Positions 37,855 to 46,637 of a stretch of DNA of 64,000 nucleotides are shown here, piece after piece. This DNA is from JAVKEN01 sp040221415 (GTDB lineage: Bacteria; Pseudomonadota; Alphaproteobacteria; Rickettsiales; JABSSG01): NCBI GenBank assembly GCA_040221415.1, contig JAVKEN010000005.1, positions 5,608 to 69,607 of the forward strand, written 5' to 3'. The notes under the pieces were generated by a model that was given only the letters and a program-made list of their open reading frames with translations, was not told the origin of the DNA and searched no databases. Both the position numbers and the translations under genes were made by a program. The first letter of the stretch is position 1. Each line of letters opens with the position of its first letter.

Positions 37855-39357
37855 ATGAATTCATTACTTCAGTTTCTATGGCCTATAGAAAAAAAGGAAT
37901 TAAAAAAGTTCCTACCGATGGCCTTGATCTCATTTTTCACAATATTTAACTACAATGCTTTGCGTAGTGTGAAGGAAACTCTCGTAGTTCCATCTATGGG
38001 AGCTGAATCAATTACTTTTATAAAGGTTTATTTAGTAACCCCTTCGGCTATATTACTATTTTTACTGTATGCCAAATTATCAAATCGCTTTTCTTTCAAA
38101 GCTATTTACTATCAAGTAGCATCTTTTTATGTAATGTTCTTTATTTTATTCGGATTTATATTACTGCCTAATGCATCTTATATTCATCCAAGCCAATTAT
38201 CCATATCTCAGATTTCTGACAAAGAGGTGGACTTAATGTTGTTCAGTATAAATCTTAGTCATTTTAAGTGGTTTTTTACTCTTTATCAAAATTGGATGTT
38301 TGGGGTGTTTTATGTTTTGGCGGAGTTCTGGAATTCAACCATGACTCTACTTTTATTTTATCAGCTGGCTAACAAAATAACGCTGACTGATGAAGCAAAA
38401 AGATTTTATCCAATGTTCGCATTAGTTGGTAGTTTAGGAAATTTTGTTGCTGGAACAAGCATTAAAGTATTGCATGGCGCATTCTCTGAGAATGGTTCTT
38501 TGTTGATGATACAGTCAATCATAGTAATGGCCGTGATTGCCACATTTTCTATTATGTTTTTGTTCCGATACATAAACGCAAATGTATTAACCAATAAATC
38601 AATTCATGTTCCGAGGCCAAAGAACACAATAACTTCTAAGAAGAAAATTCCATTGAAAGAAAGCTTTAAAATAATCTTTTCATCTAAATATCTTGGAATG
38701 GTTGTGGTCCTAGTTATTTCCTATGGAGTAGCAATTAATTTATTAGAAGGTCCTTGGAAAGCTGAAGTTCGGAAAGTTTATCCAGGTAAAAATGAATACT
38801 TGTATTTTATGGCTACTCTGAATCAAGCGAATGGTCTGATTTCAATGATTTTTATGTTAGTTGGCGCAACGATTCTTAAGAAGTATAGTTGGTTTACTGC
38901 TGCAATTATAACTCCTTTAATTATTTTTGTAACAGGCATTGCTTTTTTCTCGTTTGTTGTTTTTGGAGAATATATCAGTATATTGTTAGGTGCTTTCTTT
39001 ATGATTAACCCTGCTTTTATTGCTGTGATTTTAGGAATGTCCCAGAACGTGTTGAGTAAATCTACAAAATACGCCTTGTTTGACCCTACTAAAGAAATGA
39101 CGTATATCCCTATTGACGAAGAATTAAAAAGCAAAGGCAAAGCAGCAGTTGACGTTGTGGGAGCGCGTTTTGCGAAATCTTTTGGTGCATTTGTGCAATC
39201 AACGATTTTTATTCTATTCCCCGCCGCAACATATTCGAGCATTTCATGGTTCTTAATGATAATTTTTGCTATTGTTGCAATTATATGGATTTTAGATGTA
39301 AAGATTCTGAATAAAGAATATCTTCAGTATCTAAATCAAAACAAAGAAAAAGTTTAA
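37855..39357 (+). CDS. tlc: Nucleotide translocase of the Tlc/NTT family (2)
   Basis: This is the second of three Tlc paralogues, 500 residues with about 11-12 transmembrane helices. Family landmarks are present: LRSVKETL, the Glu of the INLLEG block and LKSKGKAAVDVVG. The helix that normally reads AELWGS is AEFWNS here, and INLVEG has become INLLEG, so this copy departs most from ATP/ADP carriers in the substrate region. A different substrate, such as other nucleotides or NAD, is possible; this is inference. A hairpin occupies its ribosome-binding region. tlc3 follows after 15 bases. Confidence 0.94.
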   Translation: MNSLLQFLWPIEKKELKKFLPMALISFFTIFNYNALRSVKETLVVPSMGAESITFIKVYLVTPSAILLFLLYAKLSNRFSFKAIYYQVASFYVMFFILFGFILLPNASYIHPSQLSISQISDKEVDLMLFSINLSHFKWFFTLYQNWMFGVFYVLAEFWNSTMTLLLFYQLANKITLTDEAKRFYPMFALVGSLGNFVAGTSIKVLHGAFSENGSLLMIQSIIVMAVIATFSIMFLFRYINANVLTNKSIHVPRPKNTITSKKKIPLKESFKIIFSSKYLGMVVVLVISYGVAINLLEGPWKAEVRKVYPGKNEYLYFMATLNQANGLISMIFMLVGATILKKYSWFTAAIITPLIIFVTGIAFFSFVVFGEYISILLGAFFMINPAFIAVILGMSQNVLSKSTKYALFDPTKEMTYIPIDEELKSKGKAAVDVVGARFAKSFGAFVQSTIFILFPAATYSSISWFLMIIFAIVAIIWILDVKILNKEYLQYLNQNKEKV

Positions 39358-39372
39358 TCTTCTATTTTAAAA

Positions 39373-40890
39373 ATGAGTTTTTTTAATAGTGCAAAGCAAT
39401 TTTTATGGCCTATAGAAAGGTGGGAATTGAAGAAATTCTTGCCAATGACCTTTATGATGTTTTGTATTTTATTTAACTATAATGCTCTGAGATCTATAAA
39501 AGATAGTTTGGTGGTGCCAAACATAGGAGCAGAAGCAATTAATTTCATAAAGTTTTATTGTGTTGTGCCGACTGCCATAATTTTTATGGTGGTTTACGCG
39601 AAGATGACCAATGTGATGAGAGCACCAAAAATATTTTATATTTTATGTATGTTTTTTTTGGCCTTTTTTCTTCTTTTTGCATTTGTTTTTTATCCAAATC
39701 AAGAATTCTTTCATCCTGATCAATCAAAAATTTCCTCTTTAGAGAACTCTAAAATAAATTTCATGCTATTTAGTATTGATGCAGCTCATTTTAAGTGGTT
39801 CTTAAGAATATATTCTAAATGGACGTATGCTTTGTTTTATATTATTGCTGAATTGTGGGGATCGGCGATGTTGATGCTTTCGTTCTGGCAGTTTGCAAAT
39901 CACATTACTAGCACTTCACAGGCAAAAAGATTTTACCCAATGTTTGGCTTCTTAGGTAATATAGCCCTTATCATTGCTGGTGGAGTCATAAAGTATCTAG
40001 CTGTTATTCAGAAAAATATGTCTGGCATTAACGTGATTTCTGATTCTGGTATGATGATTAAAACCATGCTTACTTTTATGAGTTTGTCTATAATTGTTAT
40101 TATGTGGCTGTACAATTACATGCAGGTTGAAGTTCTTACTGATTCAAAGTATTTCTCTAAACCTAGAAAGAAAACAAAGCCAAAACTATCAATTGTTGAG
40201 AGTTTCAAAGTTATTTTTTCATCTAAATATTTAGGATATATAGTTGTTCTTGTGTTTTGCTATGGCATGTCAATAAATCTTGTTGAGGGGCCGTGGAAAA
40301 GTAAGGTTAGAGAGCTTTATCCAAATACAAATGACTATGCTTATTTTATGGGAAGTCTAAATCAGTATACTGGTTTGGCTTCAATGATATTTATGATAAT
40401 AGGAGCTAATTTCCTGAGAAGGTTTAGTTGGTCTAAGGGTGCAATAATAACTCCTTTAATTATCTTTTTTACTGGTTTAGGATTCTTCAGCTTTGTTGTG
40501 TTTGATGAGTTGGTTTTTAGCTATGTGGCAATTTTCATGATGATAAATCCTGTTTTTATTGCGGTGTATATAGGCACTATACAGAATGTTCTTTCAAAAG
40601 GCATAAAATATGCATTCTTTGATCCAACAAAGGAGATGGCATATATTCCGATAGATGATGAGTTAAAGACTAAGGGTAAAGCAGCGGTTGATGTCGTAGG
40701 GGCCAGATTAGCAAAATCTTTTGGGGCATTTATTCAAGCTTCAATATTTAGTGTATTTCCATCAGCAAACTACAATGAGATTACGCCATATTTAATGGTT
40801 GTTTTTGTAATTATTTGTTTTGTATGGTTGTTAGATGTAAATTTCTTAAACAGAGAATATAAAAAAAGTTTGAAGTTAGAGGGAAATTAG
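39373..40890 (+). CDS. tlc: Nucleotide translocase of the Tlc/NTT family (3)
   Basis: The third Tlc paralogue has 505 residues and about 11-12 helices. It keeps the canonical landmarks: LRSIKDSL, AELWGS, INLVEG, FDPTKEM and LKTKGKAAVD. By these positions it is closer to tlc1 and to ATP/ADP carriers than tlc2 is. It starts without a visible Shine-Dalgarno, 15 bases after tlc2, and is followed after one base by a CPBP-like gene, so the three genes are likely on one transcript. Confidence 0.95.
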   Translation: MSFFNSAKQFLWPIERWELKKFLPMTFMMFCILFNYNALRSIKDSLVVPNIGAEAINFIKFYCVVPTAIIFMVVYAKMTNVMRAPKIFYILCMFFLAFFLLFAFVFYPNQEFFHPDQSKISSLENSKINFMLFSIDAAHFKWFLRIYSKWTYALFYIIAELWGSAMLMLSFWQFANHITSTSQAKRFYPMFGFLGNIALIIAGGVIKYLAVIQKNMSGINVISDSGMMIKTMLTFMSLSIIVIMWLYNYMQVEVLTDSKYFSKPRKKTKPKLSIVESFKVIFSSKYLGYIVVLVFCYGMSINLVEGPWKSKVRELYPNTNDYAYFMGSLNQYTGLASMIFMIIGANFLRRFSWSKGAIITPLIIFFTGLGFFSFVVFDELVFSYVAIFMMINPVFIAVYIGTIQNVLSKGIKYAFFDPTKEMAYIPIDDELKTKGKAAVDVVGARLAKSFGAFIQASIFSVFPSANYNEITPYLMVVFVIICFVWLLDVNFLNREYKKSLKLEGN

Positions 40891-40891
40891 A

Positions 40892-41755
40892 ATGGAGTTA
40901 TTAATTACAAATTACAGTTTTATTTTAATTACATTCTCTGTCATTTTAAGGCTATTTAATAAATTCAAGAAGCTATCCATTATTTCATACGCTTGTGCCT
41001 TGGGTGTTGCTTTGGGGCAGAACTATATTGAACCCATTGGCTTTGCGTATATTCTGACTGCCGTTGCAGCAATCATTTTATTTTATAAAAAAAACAATCA
41101 TCTATACATTAAAGTTGCTGCATTTTTTTTCATAGCTATCTTTGGTTATAACCTTCTAGCACACCAGCTTCCAGGATTTAATAATATTCAGCTTTTGTAT
41201 GAAAAACTTTCTCCTGACTCAGAGTATTACAGTCTATGGCTAAATTATGACTCTACTTTTTTTGCTAGCTTTATTTTTATTAAGGCATACAAGCCGATAG
41301 GTTTAAAAAAGCATTTCAAAGTAATTTTTCAAGGAGTAGCTTATGGTGCAGTAATTTCGCTGATATTGAGTTTTATATGCTTACATTATGGCATCATAAG
41401 GCTTGATACCACAGTCCCCGACATCATTTGGTTGTGGTTATGGATTGTATCTTTATATGCAATATTTTCCGAAAGTTTTTACAGGATGTTTTTTATTGAT
41501 TTTATAAGAGAAATTTGTCCAGGATCATTATCCTGGCTATTTGTCACAATAATAACTTCCTCTTTCTTATTTGCATATAGTCACTCTTGGGCTGGATCGT
41601 TGTACGTCTATGCTTCCTTTTTAGCTGGTGTGGTGTATTGTGTTTCTTATATTAAATCTGGATATAGAGTGGAGTCTTCGTCAGTAACTCATATAATGGT
41701 AAATGTTTTACATTTTATATTTTTTACATACCCGTTTTATATTCAAACCAGTTAA
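40892..41755 (+). CDS. CPBP-like intramembrane protein with altered motif
   Basis: This 287-residue protein has about eight hydrophobic segments. Its C-terminal half resembles CPBP (Rce1/Abi) glutamic intramembrane proteases. The motif that normally reads EExxxR appears as SESFYR (near 192-197), so the first Glu, catalytic in archaeal Rce1, is Ser while the second Glu and the Arg remain. The downstream His motif (FAYSHSW) and the last motif (HIMVN) are present. It may be an inactive relative or one using a changed site. It starts one base after tlc3. Confidence 0.65.
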   Translation: MELLITNYSFILITFSVILRLFNKFKKLSIISYACALGVALGQNYIEPIGFAYILTAVAAIILFYKKNNHLYIKVAAFFFIAIFGYNLLAHQLPGFNNIQLLYEKLSPDSEYYSLWLNYDSTFFASFIFIKAYKPIGLKKHFKVIFQGVAYGAVISLILSFICLHYGIIRLDTTVPDIIWLWLWIVSLYAIFSESFYRMFFIDFIREICPGSLSWLFVTIITSSFLFAYSHSWAGSLYVYASFLAGVVYCVSYIKSGYRVESSSVTHIMVNVLHFIFFTYPFYIQTS

Positions 41756-41771
41756 GTAATTTGAATTTACA

Positions 41772-42977
41772 ATGTCCATTATTGTACAAAAATTTGGTGG
41801 CACATCTGTTGGTAACATTGAAAGAATAAATAATGTTGCTGACATAATTATTACTGAAAAAAACAAAGGTAATCAGGTCATTGTAGTTGTATCAGCCATG
41901 GCAACAGTGACTAATAGCCTTGCCTCTCTGGTAAAGGAGAATTTCAAAGTTGAATCACAAAATGGCTTGGCAGAGATTGACTCTATTTTATCTTCAGGCG
42001 AGCAAGTTTCATCTGCACTTCTAGCTCTTGCTCTTCAAGAAAAAGGATATTCAGCACGATCATATCTTGGTTGGCAAATACCCATAGAGACTGATTCAAA
42101 ATATGGTTGTGCAAGAATAAAAAGCATCAATACAAAAATATTTGATGAAAAAGAGATACCTATAGTTTCTGGTTTTCAGGGAATAAATAGCGACGGGAGA
42201 ATAACAACGTTGGGAAGAGGTGGATCTGACACAACAGCAGCTGCAATTGCCGCTGCTATAAAAGCAGATAGATGTGATATATACACTGATGTGGAGGGTA
42301 TTTTTACATGTGACCCGAGGATTGTAAAAAATGCTAAAAAACTAGATCGAATATCTTATGAAGAAACCTTAGAAATTGCTTCGCTGGGCGCAAAAGTCTT
42401 GCAGATAAGGTCGGTAGAGATAGCAATGAATTATAATATTCCTTTAAAAGTATTATCTAGTTTTAATAAGGATAGTGGAACAATGTTAACTACAGAGGAC
42501 AAACAAATGGAGAAAAGAATAATTACTGCGGTGACTTATACTAGGAATGAAGCCAGAATTAATATAAGTGGTGTTCCAGTGACAAAAGGTGCGGTCAGCA
42601 TTTTTGATCATTTGGAGGATATCAATATTGATACTATAGTGCAGAATATGCACTCAGACGGAGAGAGCTTGAATGTAACTTTCACAGTTCCTGGAGATGA
42701 GCTTTCAAAAACGGTTGAAAGATTAAAAAAGAATAAAAATAAAATTTTATATAAAAGTCTAGTAAGTGAAGAAAACCTAGCTAAGGTTTCTGTTGTTGGT
42801 GTCGGAATGAAGAGCCAAGCTGGCGTAGCAAGGGACATGTTTAAAGCTTTATTTGAGAAATCAATTGATATTAAGGTGATATCTACATCGGAAATTAAAA
42901 TTAGTGTTATTATTCCAGAGGAATATTTGGAATTAGCAGTCAGAACTTTACACTCAAAATTTGAATTAGAGAAATAA
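41772..42977 (+). CDS. lysC: Aspartate kinase
   Basis: LysC phosphorylates aspartate, the entry to the diaminopimelate, lysine, threonine and methionine branch. The 401-residue protein begins with the nucleotide-binding VQKFGGTSVG and has GRGGSDTTA and FTCDPRIV in the kinase domain. Two ACT domains from about 265 allow feedback control by end products. With dapA at 11005 it supports synthesis of DAP for the cell wall. Confidence 0.97.
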   Translation: MSIIVQKFGGTSVGNIERINNVADIIITEKNKGNQVIVVVSAMATVTNSLASLVKENFKVESQNGLAEIDSILSSGEQVSSALLALALQEKGYSARSYLGWQIPIETDSKYGCARIKSINTKIFDEKEIPIVSGFQGINSDGRITTLGRGGSDTTAAAIAAAIKADRCDIYTDVEGIFTCDPRIVKNAKKLDRISYEETLEIASLGAKVLQIRSVEIAMNYNIPLKVLSSFNKDSGTMLTTEDKQMEKRIITAVTYTRNEARINISGVPVTKGAVSIFDHLEDINIDTIVQNMHSDGESLNVTFTVPGDELSKTVERLKKNKNKILYKSLVSEENLAKVSVVGVGMKSQAGVARDMFKALFEKSIDIKVISTSEIKISVIIPEEYLELAVRTLHSKFELEK

Positions 42978-42978
42978 A

Positions 42979-43974
42979 ATGAAATTAGAAAAGCTATGGA
43001 AGAAAGGAACAGATTTTTTAGGTAGTAAATATGCTATTTTAGGGGGAGCTATGTCATGGGTCTCTGAGCATAACTTAGTTTCTGCAATTTCTAACGCTGG
43101 AGGTTTTGGTGTTATCGCGTGCGGATCGATGAATCCCGATATGCTAGAAAGTGAAATTAAGAAAACTCAATCCAAAACTAAGAAGCCCTTCGGCGTTAAT
43201 CTTATAACTATGCACCCTCAATTAAGTGATTTAATTGAGGTTACGATTAAGTTGGGTGTTACGCATGTGGTTCTAGCAGGGGGGCTTCCTAAGGCTGAAC
43301 ATATAAAGAAGTTGAAAGATCATAATATTAAGGTTGTTTGCTTTGCTCCTGCTGCAGTAATTGCAAAAAGACTTATTCGCAATGGAGTTGATGCCATTGT
43401 GATTGAGGGGATGGAGGCTGGTGGTCACATCGGCCCTGTGTCAACTTCTGTCCTAGCACAAGAAATTTTGCCTGAATTTAGGAATATACCTGTATTTATA
43501 GCTGGAGGTATTGGAAGAGGAGAAGCGATTACTCAGTATTTAAGACAAGGAGCTGCTGGTTGTCAGTTAGGAACGCGTTTTGTATGCGCAGAAGAATGTA
43601 TCGCGCATGAAAACTTTAAAAATTTATTTATAAAGTCTAACGCAAGAGATGCAACTGTTTCAGTGCAGGTGGATCCTAATTTTCCTGTGATCCCGGTGCG
43701 TGCAATTGAAAATGATGCGTCAAAAAGATTCATGGAATATCAGATAGAGACAATTAAAAGATATCAGTCTGGAGTGGTATCAAAAGAAGAAGCTCAGTTA
43801 GAGATAGAACATTTCTGGGCTGGAGCATTGAGGAAGGCTGTTATTGATGGAGATGTTACTAACGGTTCTGTGATGGCGGGTCAGAGTGTTGGACTGGTCA
43901 AAAAAATACAACCAGTACAAGACATTATTGAAGAATTGGTATCTCAAGCTAGAGCTTCATTAAACGATGAATAG
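42979..43974 (+). CDS. FMN-dependent nitronate monooxygenase / FabK-like protein
   Basis: This is a 331-residue TIM-barrel flavoprotein of the 2-nitropropane dioxygenase and enoyl-ACP reductase II group. It has the phosphate-binding EGMEAGGHIGP (about 143) and GAAGCQLGTRF (about 192) motifs, and MSWVSEHNL near the N-terminus. I cannot separate the nitronate monooxygenase and FabK functions by eye. It is one base after lysC and overlaps the lipoprotein gene by 8 bases. Confidence 0.85.
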   Translation: MKLEKLWKKGTDFLGSKYAILGGAMSWVSEHNLVSAISNAGGFGVIACGSMNPDMLESEIKKTQSKTKKPFGVNLITMHPQLSDLIEVTIKLGVTHVVLAGGLPKAEHIKKLKDHNIKVVCFAPAAVIAKRLIRNGVDAIVIEGMEAGGHIGPVSTSVLAQEILPEFRNIPVFIAGGIGRGEAITQYLRQGAAGCQLGTRFVCAEECIAHENFKNLFIKSNARDATVSVQVDPNFPVIPVRAIENDASKRFMEYQIETIKRYQSGVVSKEEAQLEIEHFWAGALRKAVIDGDVTNGSVMAGQSVGLVKKIQPVQDIIEELVSQARASLNDE

Positions 43975-44941
43975 AATCTTAAGTCTCTTATTGATTCTTG
44001 TTGTATCGAGTTGTGAAACTAGTCTGAATCAGAAAGCTGTTGTTTCGTACAAGAATAATGTAATAGTTGGTCAGAAAAATGTAGGAAATATTGAGTCAAA
44101 GGTAGCGACTATTACTCAAAAAAAATATGATGGGCATACAATATTTTCTCTTGATTTATTAAATGTAGATAGTAAAAGGAATAAGTATCTATATAAAGTC
44201 CCATACGTTTCTCGTTCTCAGTATTTTTTAAGAACTCTGTTAAACTCTCCTTCAACTAAAAATTACTACAAAAACTCATATATAAAAAACATCACCAAGC
44301 AATCATCTGATAAAAAGAGGATGATTAAAAGTTTAGGTGTACATACATCAAAAAAAATTCGTGAACTGCAGATTTTTACTAGAAGAATACATAAAAGAAT
44401 GAATCTTCACAGAATCAGACACTCAAATCCAATGAGACAAACAATTGCAAAAATGGATCAATATCTAACTAAAGCTAGAGCAGGATTAAATAAACTTTCT
44501 TTAGATCAAAAACTTTTAATATTAAGAAAAACACTTACTATTTTAGAAAATATCCCTGCAGCAGTTCCACTTGAGAATTTTCGAGTATCATCTAGATTCA
44601 AGGTTCGATGGCATCCTATACAAAGAAAACGGGTTATGCATAAAGGAATAGATTTGGTCGGTAAGAAGAGAGCCCCGGTTCTTGCGACTGCGAACGGTGT
44701 AGTTTCGTTTGCAGGAAGGCAATCTGGTTATGGAAAAACAATTATTATTGAACATAGCAATACCTCCTCAACCTTGTACGCTCATTTGAATACCATATTA
44801 GTATCTAAAGGGGAGAGGGTAAGACTAGGTGAAAAAATTGCTATACAGGGTAATACAGGAAGTAGTACAAACGACCATTTGCATTATGAAACCAGGTTAA
44901 AAAATCAGCAAGTGAATCCAGAAATATTCACTGCTTTTTAA
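43967..44941 (+). CDS. M23-family peptidase lipoprotein (LytM domain)
   Basis: This 324-residue protein has a lipoprotein signal (LLILVVSSC, lipidated Cys about 16) and a C-terminal M23 peptidase domain. The zinc ligands are intact: HKGID (about 225) and HLHYE (about 306). The middle is basic and helical, with a conserved-looking stretch before the SSRFKVRWHP barrel entry. It probably cuts peptidoglycan cross-links from the outer-membrane side, or regulates amidases. That it has active-site residues argues against an EnvC/NlpD-like inactive form. It is convergent with the pabC-like gene. Confidence 0.88.
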   Translation: MNRILSLLLILVVSSCETSLNQKAVVSYKNNVIVGQKNVGNIESKVATITQKKYDGHTIFSLDLLNVDSKRNKYLYKVPYVSRSQYFLRTLLNSPSTKNYYKNSYIKNITKQSSDKKRMIKSLGVHTSKKIRELQIFTRRIHKRMNLHRIRHSNPMRQTIAKMDQYLTKARAGLNKLSLDQKLLILRKTLTILENIPAAVPLENFRVSSRFKVRWHPIQRKRVMHKGIDLVGKKRAPVLATANGVVSFAGRQSGYGKTIIIEHSNTSSTLYAHLNTILVSKGERVRLGEKIAIQGNTGSSTNDHLHYETRLKNQQVNPEIFTAF

Positions 44942-45768
44942 ATGCTAGCTATATCACTCTCTAAATGATGAAATAGGTTTTTAGTAAAAGTGAACTGGTT
45001 TCCTTTCCATTCATTTTTTATTTCTGATATTGGCAAAATAATATGGTTTGCATTTGTCATAAATATTTCGTCTGCAGTTAGTAAATTATTAATGGGGAAA
45101 ACTCCTTGATTTACTCTAATTCCATCTGATTTAAGGATTTGATTTCTAATTACACCTCTTATCAGGGGGCATTTATTTGATGGAGTATAAAGAACTTTGT
45201 TCTTAACCCAAAAAATATTCCCTGAGCTAAATTCACAGATATATTTTTTATTATCAAGTTGTATACCATCAAAGCAATTATTCTCTTCTGCCTCTATTTT
45301 AGCTAGAACCGAATTTAGGTTAGCAAGTGTTTTGACTTGAGTTGGAATAGATTCTGGATTAGGCTTAGGTATAGATGAAATGATCACCTGTACAGGCTCT
45401 TTCCAAAGAATATTTTTTTCATTAGTTTCAATTATGATATTTGCTGGGCTATTTTTCATTCGTGAATATCCCACACTTTTTTCGCCTGCAGTAACAATGA
45501 TTTTTAATAAACCATTATTCACATGGTTCTTTTGTATGAGTGCACAAGCGTGATCTTTTATATTGTGAAGTGTAACGTTTCTAATTTTTAGGATATCCAA
45601 GCCTTTTTTTAATCTTGCAATATGAAAATTCCACTGGTAAATCTTTCCATTGGAAATTCTAATGGTTTCAAAAAGGCCGTCACCAAATCTCAGACCTCGG
45701 TCATGTGTAGAGATAAGTCTTTTTTGATCCTCAAAATATTTTCCGTTTAAATATATATATTTTGACAT
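44938..45768 (-). CDS. pabC: Class IV aminotransferase, probably aminodeoxychorismate lyase
   Basis: PabC converts 4-amino-4-deoxychorismate to p-aminobenzoate for folate. I take the ATG at 45768, giving 276 residues; a longer frame upstream lacks family similarity. The N-terminus YIYLNGKYFED, then RGLRFGDGLFETIR, matches fold-type IV PLP enzymes, with the PLP-Lys probably in VKTLANLNSVLAKIEA and FSSGNIFWV after it. The assignment as PabC rests on the adjacent folB-folK-folP-folC genes; branched-chain or D-amino acid transaminase is the alternative. Its start codon overlaps that of folB by 2 bases on the opposite strand. Confidence 0.78.
   Translation of the reverse strand: MSKYIYLNGKYFEDQKRLISTHDRGLRFGDGLFETIRISNGKIYQWNFHIARLKKGLDILKIRNVTLHNIKDHACALIQKNHVNNGLLKIIVTAGEKSVGYSRMKNSPANIIIETNEKNILWKEPVQVIISSIPKPNPESIPTQVKTLANLNSVLAKIEAEENNCFDGIQLDNKKYICEFSSGNIFWVKNKVLYTPSNKCPLIRGVIRNQILKSDGIRVNQGVFPINNLLTADEIFMTNANHIILPISEIKNEWKGNQFTFTKNLFHHLESDIASI
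45724..45753 (+). promoter_or_regulatory. Possible folB promoter inside the pabC coding region
   Basis: TTGATC (45724-45729), an 18-base spacer and TAAATA (45748-45753) lie just upstream of folB and within the first codons of pabC on the opposite strand. Transcription would start near 45760, leaving a very short leader before the folB ATG (45767). Confidence 0.35.
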
Positions 45769-46141
45769 GAAGAAAAATATAGCGATAAAGCTAGAAAGAT
45801 TGCAAGTTAAAACTTTTATAGGCGTCACAGAGGAGGAGAGAAAGTCGCCCCAAACACTTGAGTGTAATTTAGAAATCAAGAGTGAAAATTCATTACAGTG
45901 CCTTGATAAGGATGGAAAGGAAGATTATATTTGCTATGCTCTTATTTCCGAAAAAATTTGCCAGTTTTGTTTAGGAAACGAATTTATGCTAATAGAATAT
46001 TTAACAAATCAGGTTTTTAAAATGTTAAGGGAGTCAATTCCTAAGAGTTTTGGTATAAAAGTTGAATTTAAAAAACATAACCCTGATATGAAATCTAATC
46101 TTCACGCAGCCTCATGCGTAGTAAGCGATTATGCAGAATAA
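45767..46141 (+). CDS. folB: Dihydroneopterin aldolase
   Basis: FolB cleaves dihydroneopterin to 6-hydroxymethyl-dihydropterin. The 124-residue protein has the family opening LERLQVKTFIGVTEEER (catalytic Glu in the T-E-E-E segment) and MLIEYLTNQVFKMLRE in the second half. It overlaps folK by 11 bases. The four fol genes are read as one overlapping unit. Confidence 0.9.
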   Translation: MKKNIAIKLERLQVKTFIGVTEEERKSPQTLECNLEIKSENSLQCLDKDGKEDYICYALISEKICQFCLGNEFMLIEYLTNQVFKMLRESIPKSFGIKVEFKKHNPDMKSNLHAASCVVSDYAE

Positions 46142-46637
46142 TTTTGTTATAGTTTCTTTTGGTTCAAATTTGGGTGAGCGGGAAAAAAATATTCACAAAG
46201 CAGTTAGCGCCATTCAAAGTAGTGATATAATGAAGGATACAGTTCTATCTGAAATTATAGAGACAGATGCTATATTATTAGAAGGAAGCCCTAAATCTTG
46301 GAATAAAAAATTTCTAAATGCGGTAATGTGTGGGTCTACGAGGCTTTCTCCCCAAATGTTGTTATCTAGATTAAAAGATGTGGAAAGCTACTTAGGCAGG
46401 AGTTCATCCGAGAAATGGTCACCAAGACTGATAGATATTGATATTTTATTCTATAATAATCTGTATATAAATGAAGATGAGATTCAAATACCGCATCCTG
46501 AATTTCTGAATAGAAAATTCTTAGTAGAATTAGTTTCCAAGATTACTCCAGATTACACTTTCCCAGTACGCGGCAGATTTTATAAAGAGAAAATGGCTGC
46601 TATTAATAAACATCTAACAGTTCATGAAGAAGTTTGA
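46131..46637 (+). CDS. folK: 2-amino-4-hydroxy-6-hydroxymethyldihydropteridine pyrophosphokinase
   Basis: FolK pyrophosphorylates the pterin before its union with p-aminobenzoate. The 168-residue protein has SFGSNLGEREKNI at the start, and the metal-binding RLIDIDILFYNN (about 101) followed by IPHPEFLNRKFLVELV. It overlaps folP by 14 bases. Confidence 0.96.
   Translation: MQNNFVIVSFGSNLGEREKNIHKAVSAIQSSDIMKDTVLSEIIETDAILLEGSPKSWNKKFLNAVMCGSTRLSPQMLLSRLKDVESYLGRSSSEKWSPRLIDIDILFYNNLYINEDEIQIPHPEFLNRKFLVELVSKITPDYTFPVRGRFYKEKMAAINKHLTVHEEV

Noticed and set aside
38823..39242. 139-codon minus-strand frame opposite tlc2
   Set aside because: It lies inside a conserved translocase gene and shows no domain.
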